Source: Areca catechu
Lineage: Eukaryota > Streptophyta > Magnoliopsida > Arecales > Arecaceae
Length of the DNA: 64,000 bases
Assembly: GCA_021397845.1 (NCBI GenBank)
Contig: CM038052.1
Location: forward strand, 132,189,854-132,253,853
Direction of reading: 5' to 3'
Made by a program: the position numbers and the translations under genes. A model generated the notes under the pieces. It was not told where the DNA came from and did no database searches. It saw nothing but the letters and a program-made list of their open reading frames with translations. Shown piece after piece: positions 44,270 to 55,993 of the stretch. Within the stretch, counting starts at the first letter, position 1, and each line of letters begins with the position of its first letter.

Positions 44270-45701
44270 CTTCAATTCGATAAGCTCCTCACTAAAGGGC
44301 TTTAGTTATCTAATAAGGTCCTTCCTAGTTTGGAGATAGCTTACCTTGCTCGATGGGTCTTGAGACTTTTGCACGTTGCAGCACAAGATCTCCTATATGA
44401 AAACTCTTTGACCTTACTTGGGAGTTGTTGTATCGAGCAACTCATTATCAATATGCCACTATCCATAAGTGGGTCCAATTCTGAGTCTCCTCCAATATGT
44501 CAAGGTTAGCCCTTAATCAACTCGAGTTGCTTGACTTGTCGAAGTACTCGATTTGCATGGTTGGGAGTCTGATCTTGACTAGGATCATTGCTTCAGTGCT
44601 GAAGGTCAAGTTGAAAGGAGTCTCATTGTCGATGCTCAAGGAGATGTATGGTATGCCCATAGTATCCTAGGTAGCTCATCTGCCCATCTACCTTTGTTTT
44701 CATCTAGCTTGGTTTTGGATCCTTGAAAAATTATCTAATTCATGACCTCTGCTTCCATGTTTGACCGAGGATGTCTGACAAATATAAACTAGTATTGGAT
44801 GTGAAGTTTGGTGTAGAAGTCCTAGACATCTAGTTGTTGAACTATCACCATTATTGGTTATGATGGTATGGGAAAGCCCGAATCAGTAGATGATGGACTT
44901 CCAGAAGAAGTTCTTGACCTTAATCTTGATGATGTGTACCAAAAGTTCAGTCCCCATCCATTTAGTGAAGTAGTTGATGACAACGATAAGGAACTTTCAC
45001 TGACTAGTTCCTAGAGAAAACAAATCGAGTATATCCATATCCCATTAGACAAATGCCCAAGAAGAAGAGAATTGGGCCAGCTGGCTTGTCAGCTGCCATT
45101 GGATATTGGCATAGTGCTAGCACTAGTTGCACTTTTAAACAAGCTCTATTACATCATTTCACATGGTAGGCTAGTAGTATCCCTGTCTTAAGGCTTTGTG
45201 TCTAAAGACCTACCCCCTAAATGATTCTCGCAAATTCCTTCATAAATTTTTTGAAGAATGTAATCGGCTTTAGTAGATCATAGACATTTAAGCAATAGAA
45301 ATGAAAAAGATCTCCTGTAGAGTTGTCCATCCAGCAGCACAAATTAAGAATCTTTCCACTTGAACTTCTTGACCTCTGTAGGATTGATGAGAAGGGTTCC
45401 TTCGGTTAGGAACTTGACAAAAGGATCCATCAGGCTTGGCTCGTAGGTAACTCGTTGGATTTCTTTAGTTTCTTTGATGCTGGGAGCCTTTTGGTACTCG
45501 ATATAGTCCTGACTGAGCGAGTTGTCTGCTAAAGTTGCTAGCCAAGAGAGAGTGTCTACTCGAGCATTCTCATGCTGAGAAATATGAAAAATGCTGAAGT
45601 ACTTGATGTTGACATTAGGACCTGCATCTTATCAAGATACTTGGCCATCATCATATCTCGAGCTTCATTTTCATTGGTTGCTTGACTATCTACTAGCTAA
45701 G
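44270..45701 (-). pseudogene. Integrase and end of RNase H of element H
   Basis: Heavily decayed. On the minus strand, DQATNENEARD-type tail residues of the second RNase H lie at 45640-45695 (LVDSQATNENEARDMMMAKY). The integrase zinc region and the core (NYFTKWMGTELLV-like, near 44940-44990) are recognisable piecewise, and the C-terminal module lies near 44300-44420. Stops and frame changes occur every few dozen codons. At 45701 solo LTR I interrupts RNase H; the rest continues at 57551. Confidence 0.7.
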
Positions 45702-46835
45702 TGATGAGGGCACCAGGATCAGACAAAGATTGCAGGGATCCATTTGGATCTCTGGTTAATATATTAGGAGTCTGTCACCTTTTTCATTAGTCCTAGGTCA
45801 CTTGAGTCCTGTAATAAAGATTGAGTTTTGTAATAAAGTTGAGTCAATTGAGTCTATTAAGTCAATTGAGTTCTCAATTGTGTCCATTAAGTCAATTGAG
45901 TCCCTTAAGTCAATTGAGTCCATTTGTTTTCAGTCCAATCAAGCAAGTTCATTCGAGTCCTATAATGTTGATTTCTTTCATTCAAGTCAAGCCCAAGAGG
46001 AGAGTCACCAGACCCCACTGAAGTAAGGAATGAAGACTTCATGCGCTACCCTCCCTGGGCCCCACTCAAGCTGCCCAAGCCCACAAGTCAATTGGCACCT
46101 CCCAGCCCAACAAGGAATCAAGCCTCCTAGCCCAACAAGGAATCAAGCCTCCCAATCCAATAAGGAATCAAGCCTCCCAGTTCAACAAGGACTCAAGTCT
46201 CCTTATCCCACTCAAACTTTATGGCACCCCCTTTTTTCCATGTATATACTCCAACTTTGACATGGAGTCAAGAGGACTGGGTGACTTATAAATATCCCTT
46301 TTCCCTCTTGTAAGAATGATGCTTAATGATTAATGAATGAAAGAGTTCTTCTTCTTTTAGTTTCCTTTGCTTTGAGCATTGACACTCCGTGAGGGAGAGG
46401 GTAAGAGGCCCAAACCAACCAACCACTCTCTTTCATCTTCAAGCCCTAGATGCCCATCCATCATCCCACTAGGCTACCCCCTTCCTTCCATCAAAACCCT
46501 AGGCCGCCCCTTCTTTCCATCCAAACCCTAGGTTGCCAACCATCCTTCCACCAAAACCCTAGGCCGCCAAGTCCTCATCTAGTCCAAGGCAACATAGGCT
46601 TCCCCTTCCAGCCAGGAGTCCAAGCATCCTCAAGCACTCTAGGATCGACATTAAGCCATAACTTTGTCTTCAAGCCTTCTCCATCTTCTCTCCCATCTTT
46701 CAGTGTCTTTTGCTGCACACCTATGTTTTTCTCTAATTGAAGGATTTTTTCCTAGGTATTTGCAGGATCCCTCAGGTACTACATCCTACAGAGGAGGTCC
46801 TCTTTGACAACTAAACCGCTAGCCAGGAGCCAAGA

Positions 46836-47562
46836 TGATGGGGGATAGATTAAGGAAGGATCATCGGTGAACTAAGAAGTCACCGAAGATTAGGGTATCT
46901 TAATTTTATTTTTTTTTCTATGGTGGTGGCGAAGGAAAAATGGAGATGGAGGGTAGGAAAATTGGACACTCTAGGACTGGGGACTTATATTCACAGAGAG
47001 ACCTCTCACCTCTAGGGCATCTCACCCATCCAATATATAGCCTAGGGTATCCCATCCATCTTACTACATGCGGAGCCTAGGGCATCCCACCCAAATCGCT
47101 ACCTGGGGTTGTGAAGAAAAATCTCTAAGACCATAGAGGGAACTCGACGGGGAAAGGGGATAACTAGGGTCTCACACCCCTCAACGCCCGAAGGTGAAGG
47201 AAAGACTGGCCTCTCACCCTCCCCATGTGGGGCAAACAAAAAGAAAGACTCTTTTCTTAAAACTCACTTGATTAAATAAACTTATTTTTTACAAAGGATT
47301 GAGGGTGGTATTTATAGACCTGTCCAACCCTCATTTGAATTTGAATACAAGATAAAAAGATAAGGATGATTAAAATTCAAATACAAGATAGGATAAGATA
47401 AGCCTATCCATATCTCAATCCTAACCAACCAAATCCTAATTCAAAATTCAAACAAAATATAAAGATAAATCCCAAACAAATATATTCTGGATATCCTTCG
47501 AGATTTGTGCAGCTCTAAGATTCATGCTTGCTCCAGGATCCATGCTGGCGATGTCTCCATCA
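46836..47562 (-). repeat. 3' LTR of element E (727 bp)
   Basis: Plus-strand start TGATGGGGGATAG, end TCTCCATCA. Co-linear with 56435-57171 (GGCATCCCACCC, GAGGGTGGTATTTATAG, AATTTGAATACAAGAT). The TGATGGGGGA terminus is shared with the LTR of element A. Confidence 0.95.
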
Positions 47563-47633
47563 TTCTCTTGAGGTGCAGAGAACTCAACTCCATCGAGTTT
47601 GGATCATCAGGGACTCTAGTGAACCGCATCCAA

Positions 47634-48185
47634 TCAAAAGAGGCTTCGATGTTTCTTTAACTTTGTGTTGTTTGACATTCGTAGCTTAAGATGGCCCCTT
47701 TCATGAAAGACCCATTTACTAATTTCAGTCACAAACTGCTCATTTCTAGACTTTTCATACTTAGTTGAGCTCCCAGCTTTCTGCACACCATATCTTAAAA
47801 ATCTATTGCTAAAGAGGTCCAAAGATCCAGAGATCAATTTATGAGTATTATTTCTTGCCTGCACTATAAAAAACAATGAAATAGCAGAGCCTATAAGCGA
47901 GGGAGGGCTTGATAGCTTGCTCTTTGGATTTGCCGAATATGCTGAAGGAGAGGCCAAGATAATTTTCAAAACTAGGCTATTAGATGGATTAATTGAATGG
48001 CCAATTCCATGAAAGAGTACAGGAGCATCGATGTTTCTTGCTTTAAGAAATGTGCAGATCCCTTGAGTGAGTAGGCAATAAGGGGGGGCGATTGCAATCA
48101 CGTTCATGGAATCCCTCAAAGCACATTCTTCCTTGGTTACGATGGAGGTGGAGTAGGCGATGGATATGGAGAAGTCCAGCATCAT
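47634..48185 (-). pseudogene. Captured OST48-like fragment in element E
   Basis: Open frame of 183 codons on the minus strand. From about residue 53 it reads APVLFHGIGHSINPSNSLVL, SAYSANPKSKLSSPPSLIGS, then QARNNTHKLISGSLDLFSNR and NEQFVTEISKWVFHERGHLK. These are the central part of the 48-kDa subunit of the ER oligosaccharyltransferase complex (yeast WBP1, human DDOST), which transfers glycans to nascent proteins. Several exons' worth of coding sequence is contiguous, which suggests capture from spliced mRNA. The first 50 residues do not look like OST48 and may be another piece. The end (RMSNNTKLKKHRSLF) runs into element sequence. A host gene is not in place here. Confidence 0.8.
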
Positions 48186-48328
48186 CGACGGCTTAACCGG
48201 AGTCCATCAGGGGTGATGAAAGTCGGGTGTCACAATGATAGGGAGATCGGGTAGAGGCGGGAGGTTCTTCATGGAGCGTTGCAGGGTGGAGCAGGGGAGG
48301 AAGTCCGGTGGGGACAGGCGGACCTGGA
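48186..48328 (-). other. Unidentified insert of element E next to F
   Basis: GC-rich, partly open on the minus strand (MKNLPPLPDLPIIVTPDFHH), not recognised. It is probably more captured exon sequence. It ends with CTGGA, the target of element F. Confidence 0.4.
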
Positions 48329-49752
48329 TGGTATGGGCACCAGACCTCTGATTAGGGTTTCAATTTTTGGGTCCTGTAATAAGGCTTCAAGCCTAAGCAT
48401 TGTAAATTTTTTTTAGTCATGAAATTATTCTCAATTATTTTTGTTTAGTCTTGTACCTTGACCAATTTGGTCAAGTTGTGTCTATGGGTCCTGTAATGAT
48501 TCCAGTCCGAGTTTGTTTGAAGATTGGGCCCAAGCTGGAGTGGTCTTTATGTCTAGTCTAATTTGTAATGGGTCAAGCCATCTCCCAAACCATGAAAGAT
48601 GCCACTTGGCACCACCTCATCCATCCCATGTGGTGCCACATCACCTTGACATGTGGGAAGCCAAGGTAAGAAGGGAATGCTGGAATTTTTGGGCACCATT
48701 TCTTGATTCTTTCCTTCCTTCCCTCCGCTTATCAAGCCTCTTTCCAAAAGAGCTATGGGCAGCCAAGGAAGGTCAATGGGAATTGAAGGCATGATCCTTG
48801 TTTCAAGCCTCATATCAAGACTTATTTCCAAAGTGCTTGGTCGGCTATGGAAGAAAAGCATTGACCCTCAAATCAAGAAGACAACTCCCTTCTTTCAAGC
48901 CCCAAATCAAGCCACAAGACCTTGGTTGGCCAAAGGAAGAAGAAGTTTGAATTTGGGTGCCCTCTTCATGAAGCTTTGTATTTTTTGAAATTTGAATGGA
49001 TTTTAAGGTGCCTATATAAAGGGCCTTACCCCTCCCTTGTAAAGTTTAATGTTGATGAATGAAAAGAAAATGATTTGAGTGCTACTCTTCTGCTTAGTTG
49101 CCTTCGTTCCTTAAGAACGTCGATCTCTGTGAGGGAGCACCTTCGCCTTCGAGCATCGAGAGGTGTAAGGCCTCAAGTTACCTTCTCTTCTGCCAATTCA
49201 TCTTCCATCCTTGAGTTCGGAGGCCAACTAGATGATCCATCTAGGTGCCCAGCAAGAAGACTCATAATCAACATCATCTTCAACCTTTCTTCTTTTAGTT
49301 CTTCCTGCTACCTGTTGAATCCTATTCCTTCCCTTGATTGCTCGTAGGTCCTCCAGGTACCACGAACATGGAGTCGATCTTCCTTGCCTTCGAGACCTTC
49401 AGACAGAAAGCCAGCACATCCACGGGGTTGAAGGCTCGATCATCCAGGCCGTATCTGCAAGAACGAGTGAACTCGGCATCGGGCGCTTCAGAGTTTTTAA
49501 GGTTTGCAAACCTAAAACTCCTAAGTTGATGTTGATTCGAGAGCTAAGTCCTACAGGATTTCTCAATCCCGGGGTCCTCTTCCTATCCTGTTGGGACTTA
49601 CTTCCTTGCTTGAATATTTTATTATTGTAGAACCCTAGATCTACTTTTTGTTTATCTTTGAGAATCCTAAATCCTAAAAAAACTAAAAAATCACAAAGAA
49701 CAAAATCACTTGCATCATTCCTCTCATTTTGCATCTAGTTAGTTTCGCATCA
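48329..49752 (+). repeat. 5' LTR of element F (1424 bp)
   Basis: Starts TGGTATGGGCACCAG, ends TTCGCATCA. A TATA-like TATATAAAGGG lies at 49012-49022 (CTATATAAAGGGCC), followed by CTTGTAAAGTTTAATG, a plausible start region for transcription. Confidence 0.95.
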
Positions 49753-49755
49753 TTC

Positions 49756-49770
49756 TGGTATCAGAGCATG
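49756..49770 (+). other. Primer binding site of element F
   Basis: TGGTATCAGAGCATG, three bases after the 5' LTR end, the same as element A. Confidence 0.95.
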
Positions 49771-50808
49771 CTTAGGACTTAGCGCTTCTTGAGTACTTGG
49801 ATTAGGTGCTTTACAAGGCTGTCCGGTCATACGAAATAAGAAGGGTTGCAAGACCCTCACTTCCCATTCCTCAAAAATTTTCTATGGAGTGTAGGGTTGC
49901 CACTGTGATTGACCTTTGAAGGGAAACATAAGGAGAAAAGTTTTTTAAAAAAAAAATCCAAAAAAAAACTTTTGCATCATTAGATCTCATCTTCTTTAAA
50001 TTTCTGCATTTTTTTTCTTTCAATACATGATCTATTTTTTTAGGTGTTATTGTTTGTAGGAACATCTAAACTTCCTGATTTTTGTTTTGTTAAATCACAC
50101 ATAATTGAAAGTATTTTTGATAATTTTCTCAAATTTTATTTCAGCCAGTACAATTTCTACAAGCTGGAATACTATCTGAGAGCAGAATCTATTCTGAGAT
50201 TTTCAGCAAGTGCATCTTTCCATGTTTTCGTTTCTCAAATAGTTTAATTTTGCATTTAGCTTCATCTCTTGTCATTCCCATTATCTTATGTCTACTTTCA
50301 TCCATCAAAAAAAAAATCCAAAAATATAAATTAGATCCATCTCATTAGATCATTTGTATGCCATCATTTCCATAAATCACTTAAGGGCATCAATATCAAA
50401 AGATAAGGGAAGGAAGTCATTACCTTTTCTTAGCCCAAAAATAACCACCCTACATATCAGACTCAACCTCTAATTAAAACTGAGTAGACACTTAATTTGC
50501 TCTAGTGAGCTAGGGACACCCACAAGGTCGGGTCGAACCAAATATCAAGCCAATTTAAACAACTTGTTTGTGTGTGCTTGTGCATCTGGTGTCTAGGCAA
50601 GTGGTTCAGGGACAAAAGCCTGAAGGAAGGTGGGTTGGTTCGCTTACCTAGCTAATTTCAAATTGATGTTTAAGGCAAGCAAAGAGGAACCTCCACCAAC
50701 CTTACACTTGCCTGCTAGGTGCCAAGTTACTACCACCAAGATTGTCATCTTGACCTAACATTTGGTTTGAACTCTTAGGTATAGTAAACCCATAACATCT
50801 TTCGTTGT
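49771..50808 (+). other. 5' leader of element F
   Basis: Non-coding. The segment 50500-50740 matches the leader of element A (14880-15060, inverse orientation in the window), including CTAGGGACACCCACAAG. Confidence 0.75.
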
Positions 50809-51990
50809 ATGTTGCATGTCTACCAGATCAGGAGTCCCCTATCACCCCATCATTTCCAATCAAGTGAATCCTTGGAGAATGATCGAGAAGAGCAATTGAA
50901 GGTCCTTATTGGACAGTTAACTAGGGTGAACAATAGGCTTGATAAGTTTGAAGATAGAATTGCAGCCTTAGAAAAGAGTAACATTAGACCATCTATCGAG
51001 CCTGAGTCTGAGTCACCTTCCCACCCTAGGAAATACCCTCGGCATAATCCTTCCTTAGAGGCTGAACCCAGGAGAATTCCTCGTTTTAACCAAGCACAAG
51101 AGTTCGACCCTAGGAGACCCAATCCTGAGATCATAGACCATGAAGAAAGGGCCATTAAAAACATCAAGCTAGAAGCCCCTACCTTCAATGGCAGTCTAGA
51201 TCCCAAGGTGTACATAAATTGGGAGGAGGACATGGAGCAATATTTTGATTGGTACACAATGATGGAAAGGATGAAGTTTAAGTTTGCCAAACTTAGGTTG
51301 GCTCGCCAGGCTAGGTTATTTTGGAATAGTGTTGAAAGGCTGGTAGAGCAAAGAGGACAAGAACCCATAGCAACTTGGAGGGATATGAAAGCCAGACTTA
51401 GAGAGAAGTACCGACCACTATCTTACACCCAGAATTTATTGGACCAATGGCAGAGTCTGAGTCAAGGGAACAAGAGTGTGGCCGAATATATCACAAAGTT
51501 TGATGAGTATGTCATGCGATGTAATGTCAATGAATCAACTTCTGTGACCCTGTCTAGGTTTAGGGCTGGCCTACACCCAAACATCCAGAGAGAGCTTTAC
51601 TTTAGAGAAGTCACTGATTTAGAGTATGCTTACCAAGTTGTGAGGAACTATGAGCATTTCTAGAGGACTCCCACATATCATAGACCTGAACCCTTTAGGA
51701 AGCCTAGTCGAATCTCAAGACCTAACCAAGGGTATAGTCAGGCCTACCTGAGTCAACCAAGTCCAAACCGACCAGACCCGAGTCGACCCAACCTGAGCCG
51801 ACCCAGTCTGAGCCGACCAGACCTAAGCCGACCCCATTTTAGTAGAGAGGATAAGGGTAAAGCTATTGGAGTCCAGAGGAGCCCCACTCCTTAGAACAAA
51901 TGCTTTAGATGTCATAAACTAGGGTATTATGCTAGCCAGTGCACCTTCACAGTCCTAGTCATAGAAGAGCCAACTGAAAAATGAGCTAGG
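50809..51990 (+). pseudogene. gag of element F
   Basis: Open from 50809 to a stop at 51663: an N-terminal coiled-coil-like stretch (LIGQLTRVNNRLDKFEDRIA), then LEAPTFNGSLDPKVYINW, QARLFWNSVERL, SVAEYITKFDEYVMRCNVNE and VTLSRFRAGL. After the stop at 51663 it continues in frame with a proline-rich stretch of five SRPNLSRP-type repeats (51770-51845) and a zinc knuckle CFRCHKLGYYASQC at 51901-51942, preceded by another stop at about 51895. Compared with element A it lacks frameshifts in the capsid part. Confidence 0.85.
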
Positions 51991-52125
51991 ACCCATTGTT
52001 GAAGTAGAAGGAGAAGTCTATGAGGTAGAAGATCAGTTGTTGAAAGAATATGAGGGGGAGAGGAAGAACAGTTTGAATCTGAAGACCTTCTAGGAGTAGT
52101 TAGGTGCATCCTTACCCAAAATGTA

Positions 52126-53070
52126 GTGCAAGAAGATTGGCATAGGACAAATATCCTACAAACCTTTGTCAAACTAGGGGATAAGGTGTGCAAAATCATA
52201 GTTGATAGTGGGAGCTATGTCAATGCCATCTCTTCAAGTACTGTCAAGGCCTTAGGATTGACCCTAGTTCCTCACCCCAATCCTTATAAGGTCTCATGGA
52301 TAGATTCAACTTCTATACCCATAAAGTCTAGGTGCCAAGTCTTGATCAAATTGCAGTCTTATAAAGAGATGATTTGGTGTGATGTCCTTCCCATGGGTGT
52401 TAGTAATATTATCTTAGATCGACCCTGGCTTTACAATCATGATGCCACCCTATATGGTCGGACTAATAGCTATACCTTTAGCCACCAAGGAAAAAAATTT
52501 ACAATCAATCCAATTCAGCCTAAGGACTAGGTTAAAAGAGAAACGACTAGCCTAAAGGAAAAGAAGCTAGAAGTTAACCTAATCAAGGCCAAAGAAGTAG
52601 AAAAGAGATTACTAAGGAAGAACCCTTTAAAGAATTTCAGGAAGAAAAGGTTGAACATTCTGAGAATTTAAATGAAAAAATCCTTGAGCCCATTGAAGAC
52701 TTTAAGTATGAAAAGGTTGAGCCCATTGAAAACATAGAGAAAGAAACTCCTGAATCCATTAAAGAATCCAAAGAAACATATATGAGTCAAGTTTAGTAGA
52801 AGAGTGTGGTAAAGATGGGCCTAAGGAAAACAACATCGAGGAATCAAAAGAAAATGATCCTGAACCCACCATAGAATTTGAAGAAGAAATGACCAAGCCA
52901 AGATCACAATTAGTGAATGAACATAAGGGTTCACCAGTCTTGTCCTCAGAAGGAGTCCAGGAACTAACCCTAAGAGAACATCTTCAAGAGATGGTTGAAG
53001 CTCGGACAGAATTTGAGGATGTACTTTTCGATGAGTTACCTGATCAATTACCACCCCTGAGGAACATTCA
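52126..53070 (+). pseudogene. Protease and acidic linker of element F
   Basis: Protease centre VDSGSYVNAISSS, then VSWIDSTSIPIKSRC and NIILDRPWL (52126-52530; stop at 52530). The linker that follows is rich in Glu/Lys repeats of the type EPIEDFKYEKVEPIENIEKE (52670-52790) and reaches FDELPDQLPPLRNIQPALEL at 53020-53090, the residues that normally precede RT. RT itself does not follow. Confidence 0.85.
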
Positions 53071-53093
53071 GCCTGCCCTAGAACTTGCTCTCA

Positions 53094-53500
53094 TAGATCA
53101 ATGTCCAAATTTTAAGGTCATCCTGACTAATCGAGGCCTATTTCATGCTTCTCATAGATTTTCCCAAGACTCCGATTCCTATTTCCTACCCTTCCCTGAG
53201 TCTTCTCATGTTTTTAGAGCCATAGGGTTACATTTCGTAGAGATTACCAGGTTGCATGAACCCTTAGAGACCATCTAATTTGCTACCTACTTTTGATATA
53301 CTTTATGGCATTTGCTAAGAACCCATGGTAAATTTTCTTGTGCATACCAGTCCAGGGTCAAACCTAGAGAGTCAATAGTTTGCGAGGTTTAGGCCCTAGA
53401 GAGTCCAATAAAATTCTGCTCTATAGGAATGCTTAGTTGAGTCTGCATTTTACATCATATTAGAATTCTGCATTAAGTACAAATTTTTAAATAATTTGGT
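53094..53500 (+). other. Filler at the RT-integrase deletion in element F
   Basis: After the PR-RT junction the sequence no longer matches element A. It has an open stretch (DQCPNFKVILTNRG, then FSQDSDSYFLPFPESSH) to 53278 followed by non-coding AT-rich sequence. I recognise no domain. It replaces RT, RNase H and the integrase zinc finger and core. Confidence 0.65.
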
Positions 53501-54030
53501 TGATTCCCAGAAATGAGCCAAAGAGTTTGAAATTGGGGATTCTATAATGGTTAGGCTTAGGCCTGAATGGTTTCCACCAGGAACCGTTAAGAAACTTCAT
53601 GCTTGTGGAGCTGGCCCTTTTAGAGTGATTTAGAGTTGGCCCTAATGCCTATGTGCTTGAGCTATCCACGAATTATGGCATTAGCTCGACTTTCAATATC
53701 CTGGACTTAATTGAGTATAAGGAACCAGCAAACATACCCAGTGAGCCATTTGGGCCTAACCTTTCATACGAGAGCGAACCCGACCCAGAGTGTCCACCTC
53801 CAGTTTTACCTGAGAGAGGAGAGTGGATCGACCATGTCCTGAATGGTCAAGCTATGACCACCTGAGGCAAAGGCTATTGCATTACTTGGTCCGATTGCAA
53901 GGCCGACCGCAGCCCGATGATTCGTAGGATACCTGAGAGGACTTGTAGCACCTTGACCCCAACCTTTTGAAAAAAATATTAAAACCAAATCAACCCTTAC
54001 TCGATAGGGTCGAGTTCCTCCCATCCCGGG
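53500..54030 (+). pseudogene. Integrase C-terminal module and chromodomain remnant of element F
   Basis: Resumes with DSIMVRLRPEWFPPGTVKKL, HACGAGPF, NAYVLELSTNYGISSTF and SEPDPECPPPVLPERGE, then WIDHVLNGQAMTT and a broken chromodomain (KGY, then WSDCKADRSP). The last codons read INPYSIGSSSSHPGRIG and contain the hairpin at 53999-54015. Confidence 0.85.
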
Positions 54031-54035
54031 AGAAT

Positions 54036-55463
54036 TGGTATGGGCACCAGACCTCTCTGATTAGGGTTTCAATTTTTGGATCCTATAATAAGGCTTCAAG
54101 CCTAAGCATTATAATTTTTTTTTAATCATGAATTTAGTCTCAATTATTTTTGTTTAGTCCTGTACCTTGACCAATTTGGTCAAGTTGTGTCTATGGGTCC
54201 TGTAATGATTCCAGTTCGAGTCTGTTTGAAGATTGGGTCCAAGCTAGAGTGGTCTTCATGTCTAGTCCAATTTGTAATGGGTCAAGCCATCTTCCAAGCC
54301 ATGAAAGATGCCACTTGGTGCTACCTCATTCATCTCATGTGGTTCCACATCACCTTGACATGTGGGTGGCCAAGGCAAGAAGGGAATGTTGGAATTTTTG
54401 GGCACCATTCCTTGATTCTTTCCTCCCTTCCCTCCCCCTATCATGCCTCTTTCCAAAGAAGCTATGGGCAGCCAAGGAAGGTCAATGGGCAATGAAGGCA
54501 TGATCCTTGTTTCAAGCCCCATATCAAGACTTCTTCTCAAAGTATTTGGTCGACTATGGAAGAAAAGCATTGACCCTCAAATCAAGAAAACAACTCCCTT
54601 CTTTCAAGCCCCAAATCAAGCCACAAGACCTTGGTCGGCCAAAGGAAGAAGAAATTTGAATTTGGGCACCCTTTTCATGAAGCTTTGTATTTTTTGAAAT
54701 TTTAATGGGTTTTAAGGTGCGTATATAAAGGGCCTTACCCCTCCCTTGTAAAGTTTAATGTTGATGAATGAAAAAAAAAAGATTTGAGTGCTACTCTTCT
54801 ACTTAGTTGCCTTCGTTCCTTAAGAACGTTGATCTCCGTGAGGGAGCGCCTTCACCTTCGGGCGTTGAGAGGTGTGAGGCCTCAAGTTACCTTCTCTTTT
54901 GCCAATCCTTCTTTCATCCTCGAGTTCGGAGGCAAAGTGGATGATCCATCTAGGTGCCCAGCAAGAAGACTCATAATCAACATCATCTTCAACCTTTCTT
55001 CCTTTAGTTCTTCCTGCTACCTATTGATTCCTAATCCTTCCATTGATTGCTCACAGGTCCTCCAGGTACCACGAACACGGAGTCGGTCTCCCTTGCCTTC
55101 GAGACCTTCGGACGGAAAGCTGGAGCATCCACGAGGGTTGAAGGCTCGATCATCCAGGCCGCATCCATAAGAATGAGTGAACTCGGGATCAGGCGCTTCA
55201 GAGTTTTTAAGGTTTGCAACCCTAAAACTTCTAAGTTGATATTGATTCGAGAGCTAGGTCCTACGGGTTTCTCAATCCCAGGGTCCTCTTCCTATCCTAT
55301 TTAGGAACTTACTTGCTTTCTTGAATTTTTTATTATTGTAGAACCCTAGATCTGCTTTTTGTCTATCTTCAGGAATCCTAAATCCTAAAAGAGCTAAAAA
55401 ATCATAAAGAACAAAATCACTTGCATCATTCCTCTTATCTTGCCTTTAATTAATCCCGCATCA
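54036..55463 (+). repeat. 3' LTR of element F (1428 bp)
   Basis: Co-linear with 48329-49752, with the same TG/CA ends; followed by CTGGA at 55464-55468. Confidence 0.95.
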
Positions 55464-55509
55464 CTGGACGGGTGAAGATCAACCACTAGGGTGGACCAAA
55501 TGGAGGGCC

Positions 55510-55727
55510 GAGGGTGGGGATCACAAGGGAGGATTAGAGGTCACGGATGGCCCAGACACGGGCGATGTGGTCACTAGAGAGGATGCAAAGACATCGGAGT
55601 GGTAGGGCTCCAGATGGTGGCATAGACACAGTACGAGTGCTGGAGGGGCGGTCGACGGTCTAGAGCAAGACGGAGTCATCCCAAGAGGTGGTGAGGAAGG
55701 AGTCACGTGGACAGGGTTCCAGTCAGT
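55510..55727 (-). pseudogene. Captured PEX7-like (WD40) fragment in element E
   Basis: Read on the minus strand in two frames: RDSFLTTSWDDSVLL, a stop, TVDRPSSTRT, then (shifted) HSYCVYATIWSPYHSDVFAS, then (shifted back) DHIARVWAIRDL. This order matches the plant peroxin-7 WD40 repeats (DSFLT-SWDD, DRP-S-RTF, EHAYCVYSA-W-PRH-DVFASAS, RVWDVREP). PEX7 is the cytosolic receptor that brings PTS2 proteins to peroxisomes. The piece is decayed by a stop and two frameshifts. It directly follows the zinc-finger piece in element orientation. Confidence 0.7.
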
Positions 55728-55993
55728 GTCGTCGGCATTGGGAAAATAGGGAGGGTGAGGTAGACGATGGTGGGAGCGCTTGTGGCCTCCGAGGGCTTGG
55801 ATGGAGCTGAAGACGTGGAAGCAGAAGGAGCACTCTTGGACCTTGTTGGCCTCCCGATCGGCATTGCCCTCGTAGGACTCCATGTCATGGATCTGGGCCT
55901 GGACGGTCGGGATGCACCTTCTTGCACGTGCCGCACTAGAACTTGTTTCTCCCCCTCACCGCACCAGCTGCCGGCGGTAGTGGAAGCCACCAT
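55728..55993 (-). pseudogene. Captured C2H2 zinc-finger (QALGGH-type) fragment in element E
   Basis: Minus-strand open frame ending with ANKVQECSFCFHVFSSIQ then ALGGHKRSHHR, a complete plant-specific C2H2 finger with the QALGGH DNA-contact motif of ZAT/EPF-type transcription factors. About 75 bases upstream a second finger start is suggested in another frame (CGTCKKVHPDRPGP) after a stop. The fusion to the PEX7-like piece lies just after LPHPPYFPN. The source is an intronless type of host gene, so capture by DNA or RNA cannot be told apart. Confidence 0.75.

Larger units (their letters stand above)
48329..55463 (+). mobile_element. Chromovirus relative F, gag and protease kept, RT to integrase core lost
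   Basis: Plus-strand element with LTRs 48329-49752 and 54036-55463, primer site 49756-49770, gag 50809-51990, protease 52126-52530, the very end of integrase and chromodomain region 53500-54030, polypurine tract CCCGGGAGAAT next to the 3' LTR, and a perfect CTGGA duplication (48324-48328 and 55464-55468). The proteins match element A. It lies in the opposite orientation to its host element E and is the innermost layer of the nest. Confidence 0.95.

Noticed and set aside
48553..48861. Paired ORFs in the LTRs of F (also at 54262-54570)
   Set aside because: They lie in LTR sequence and are shared by both LTR copies simply because the LTRs are repeats; no protein family recognised.
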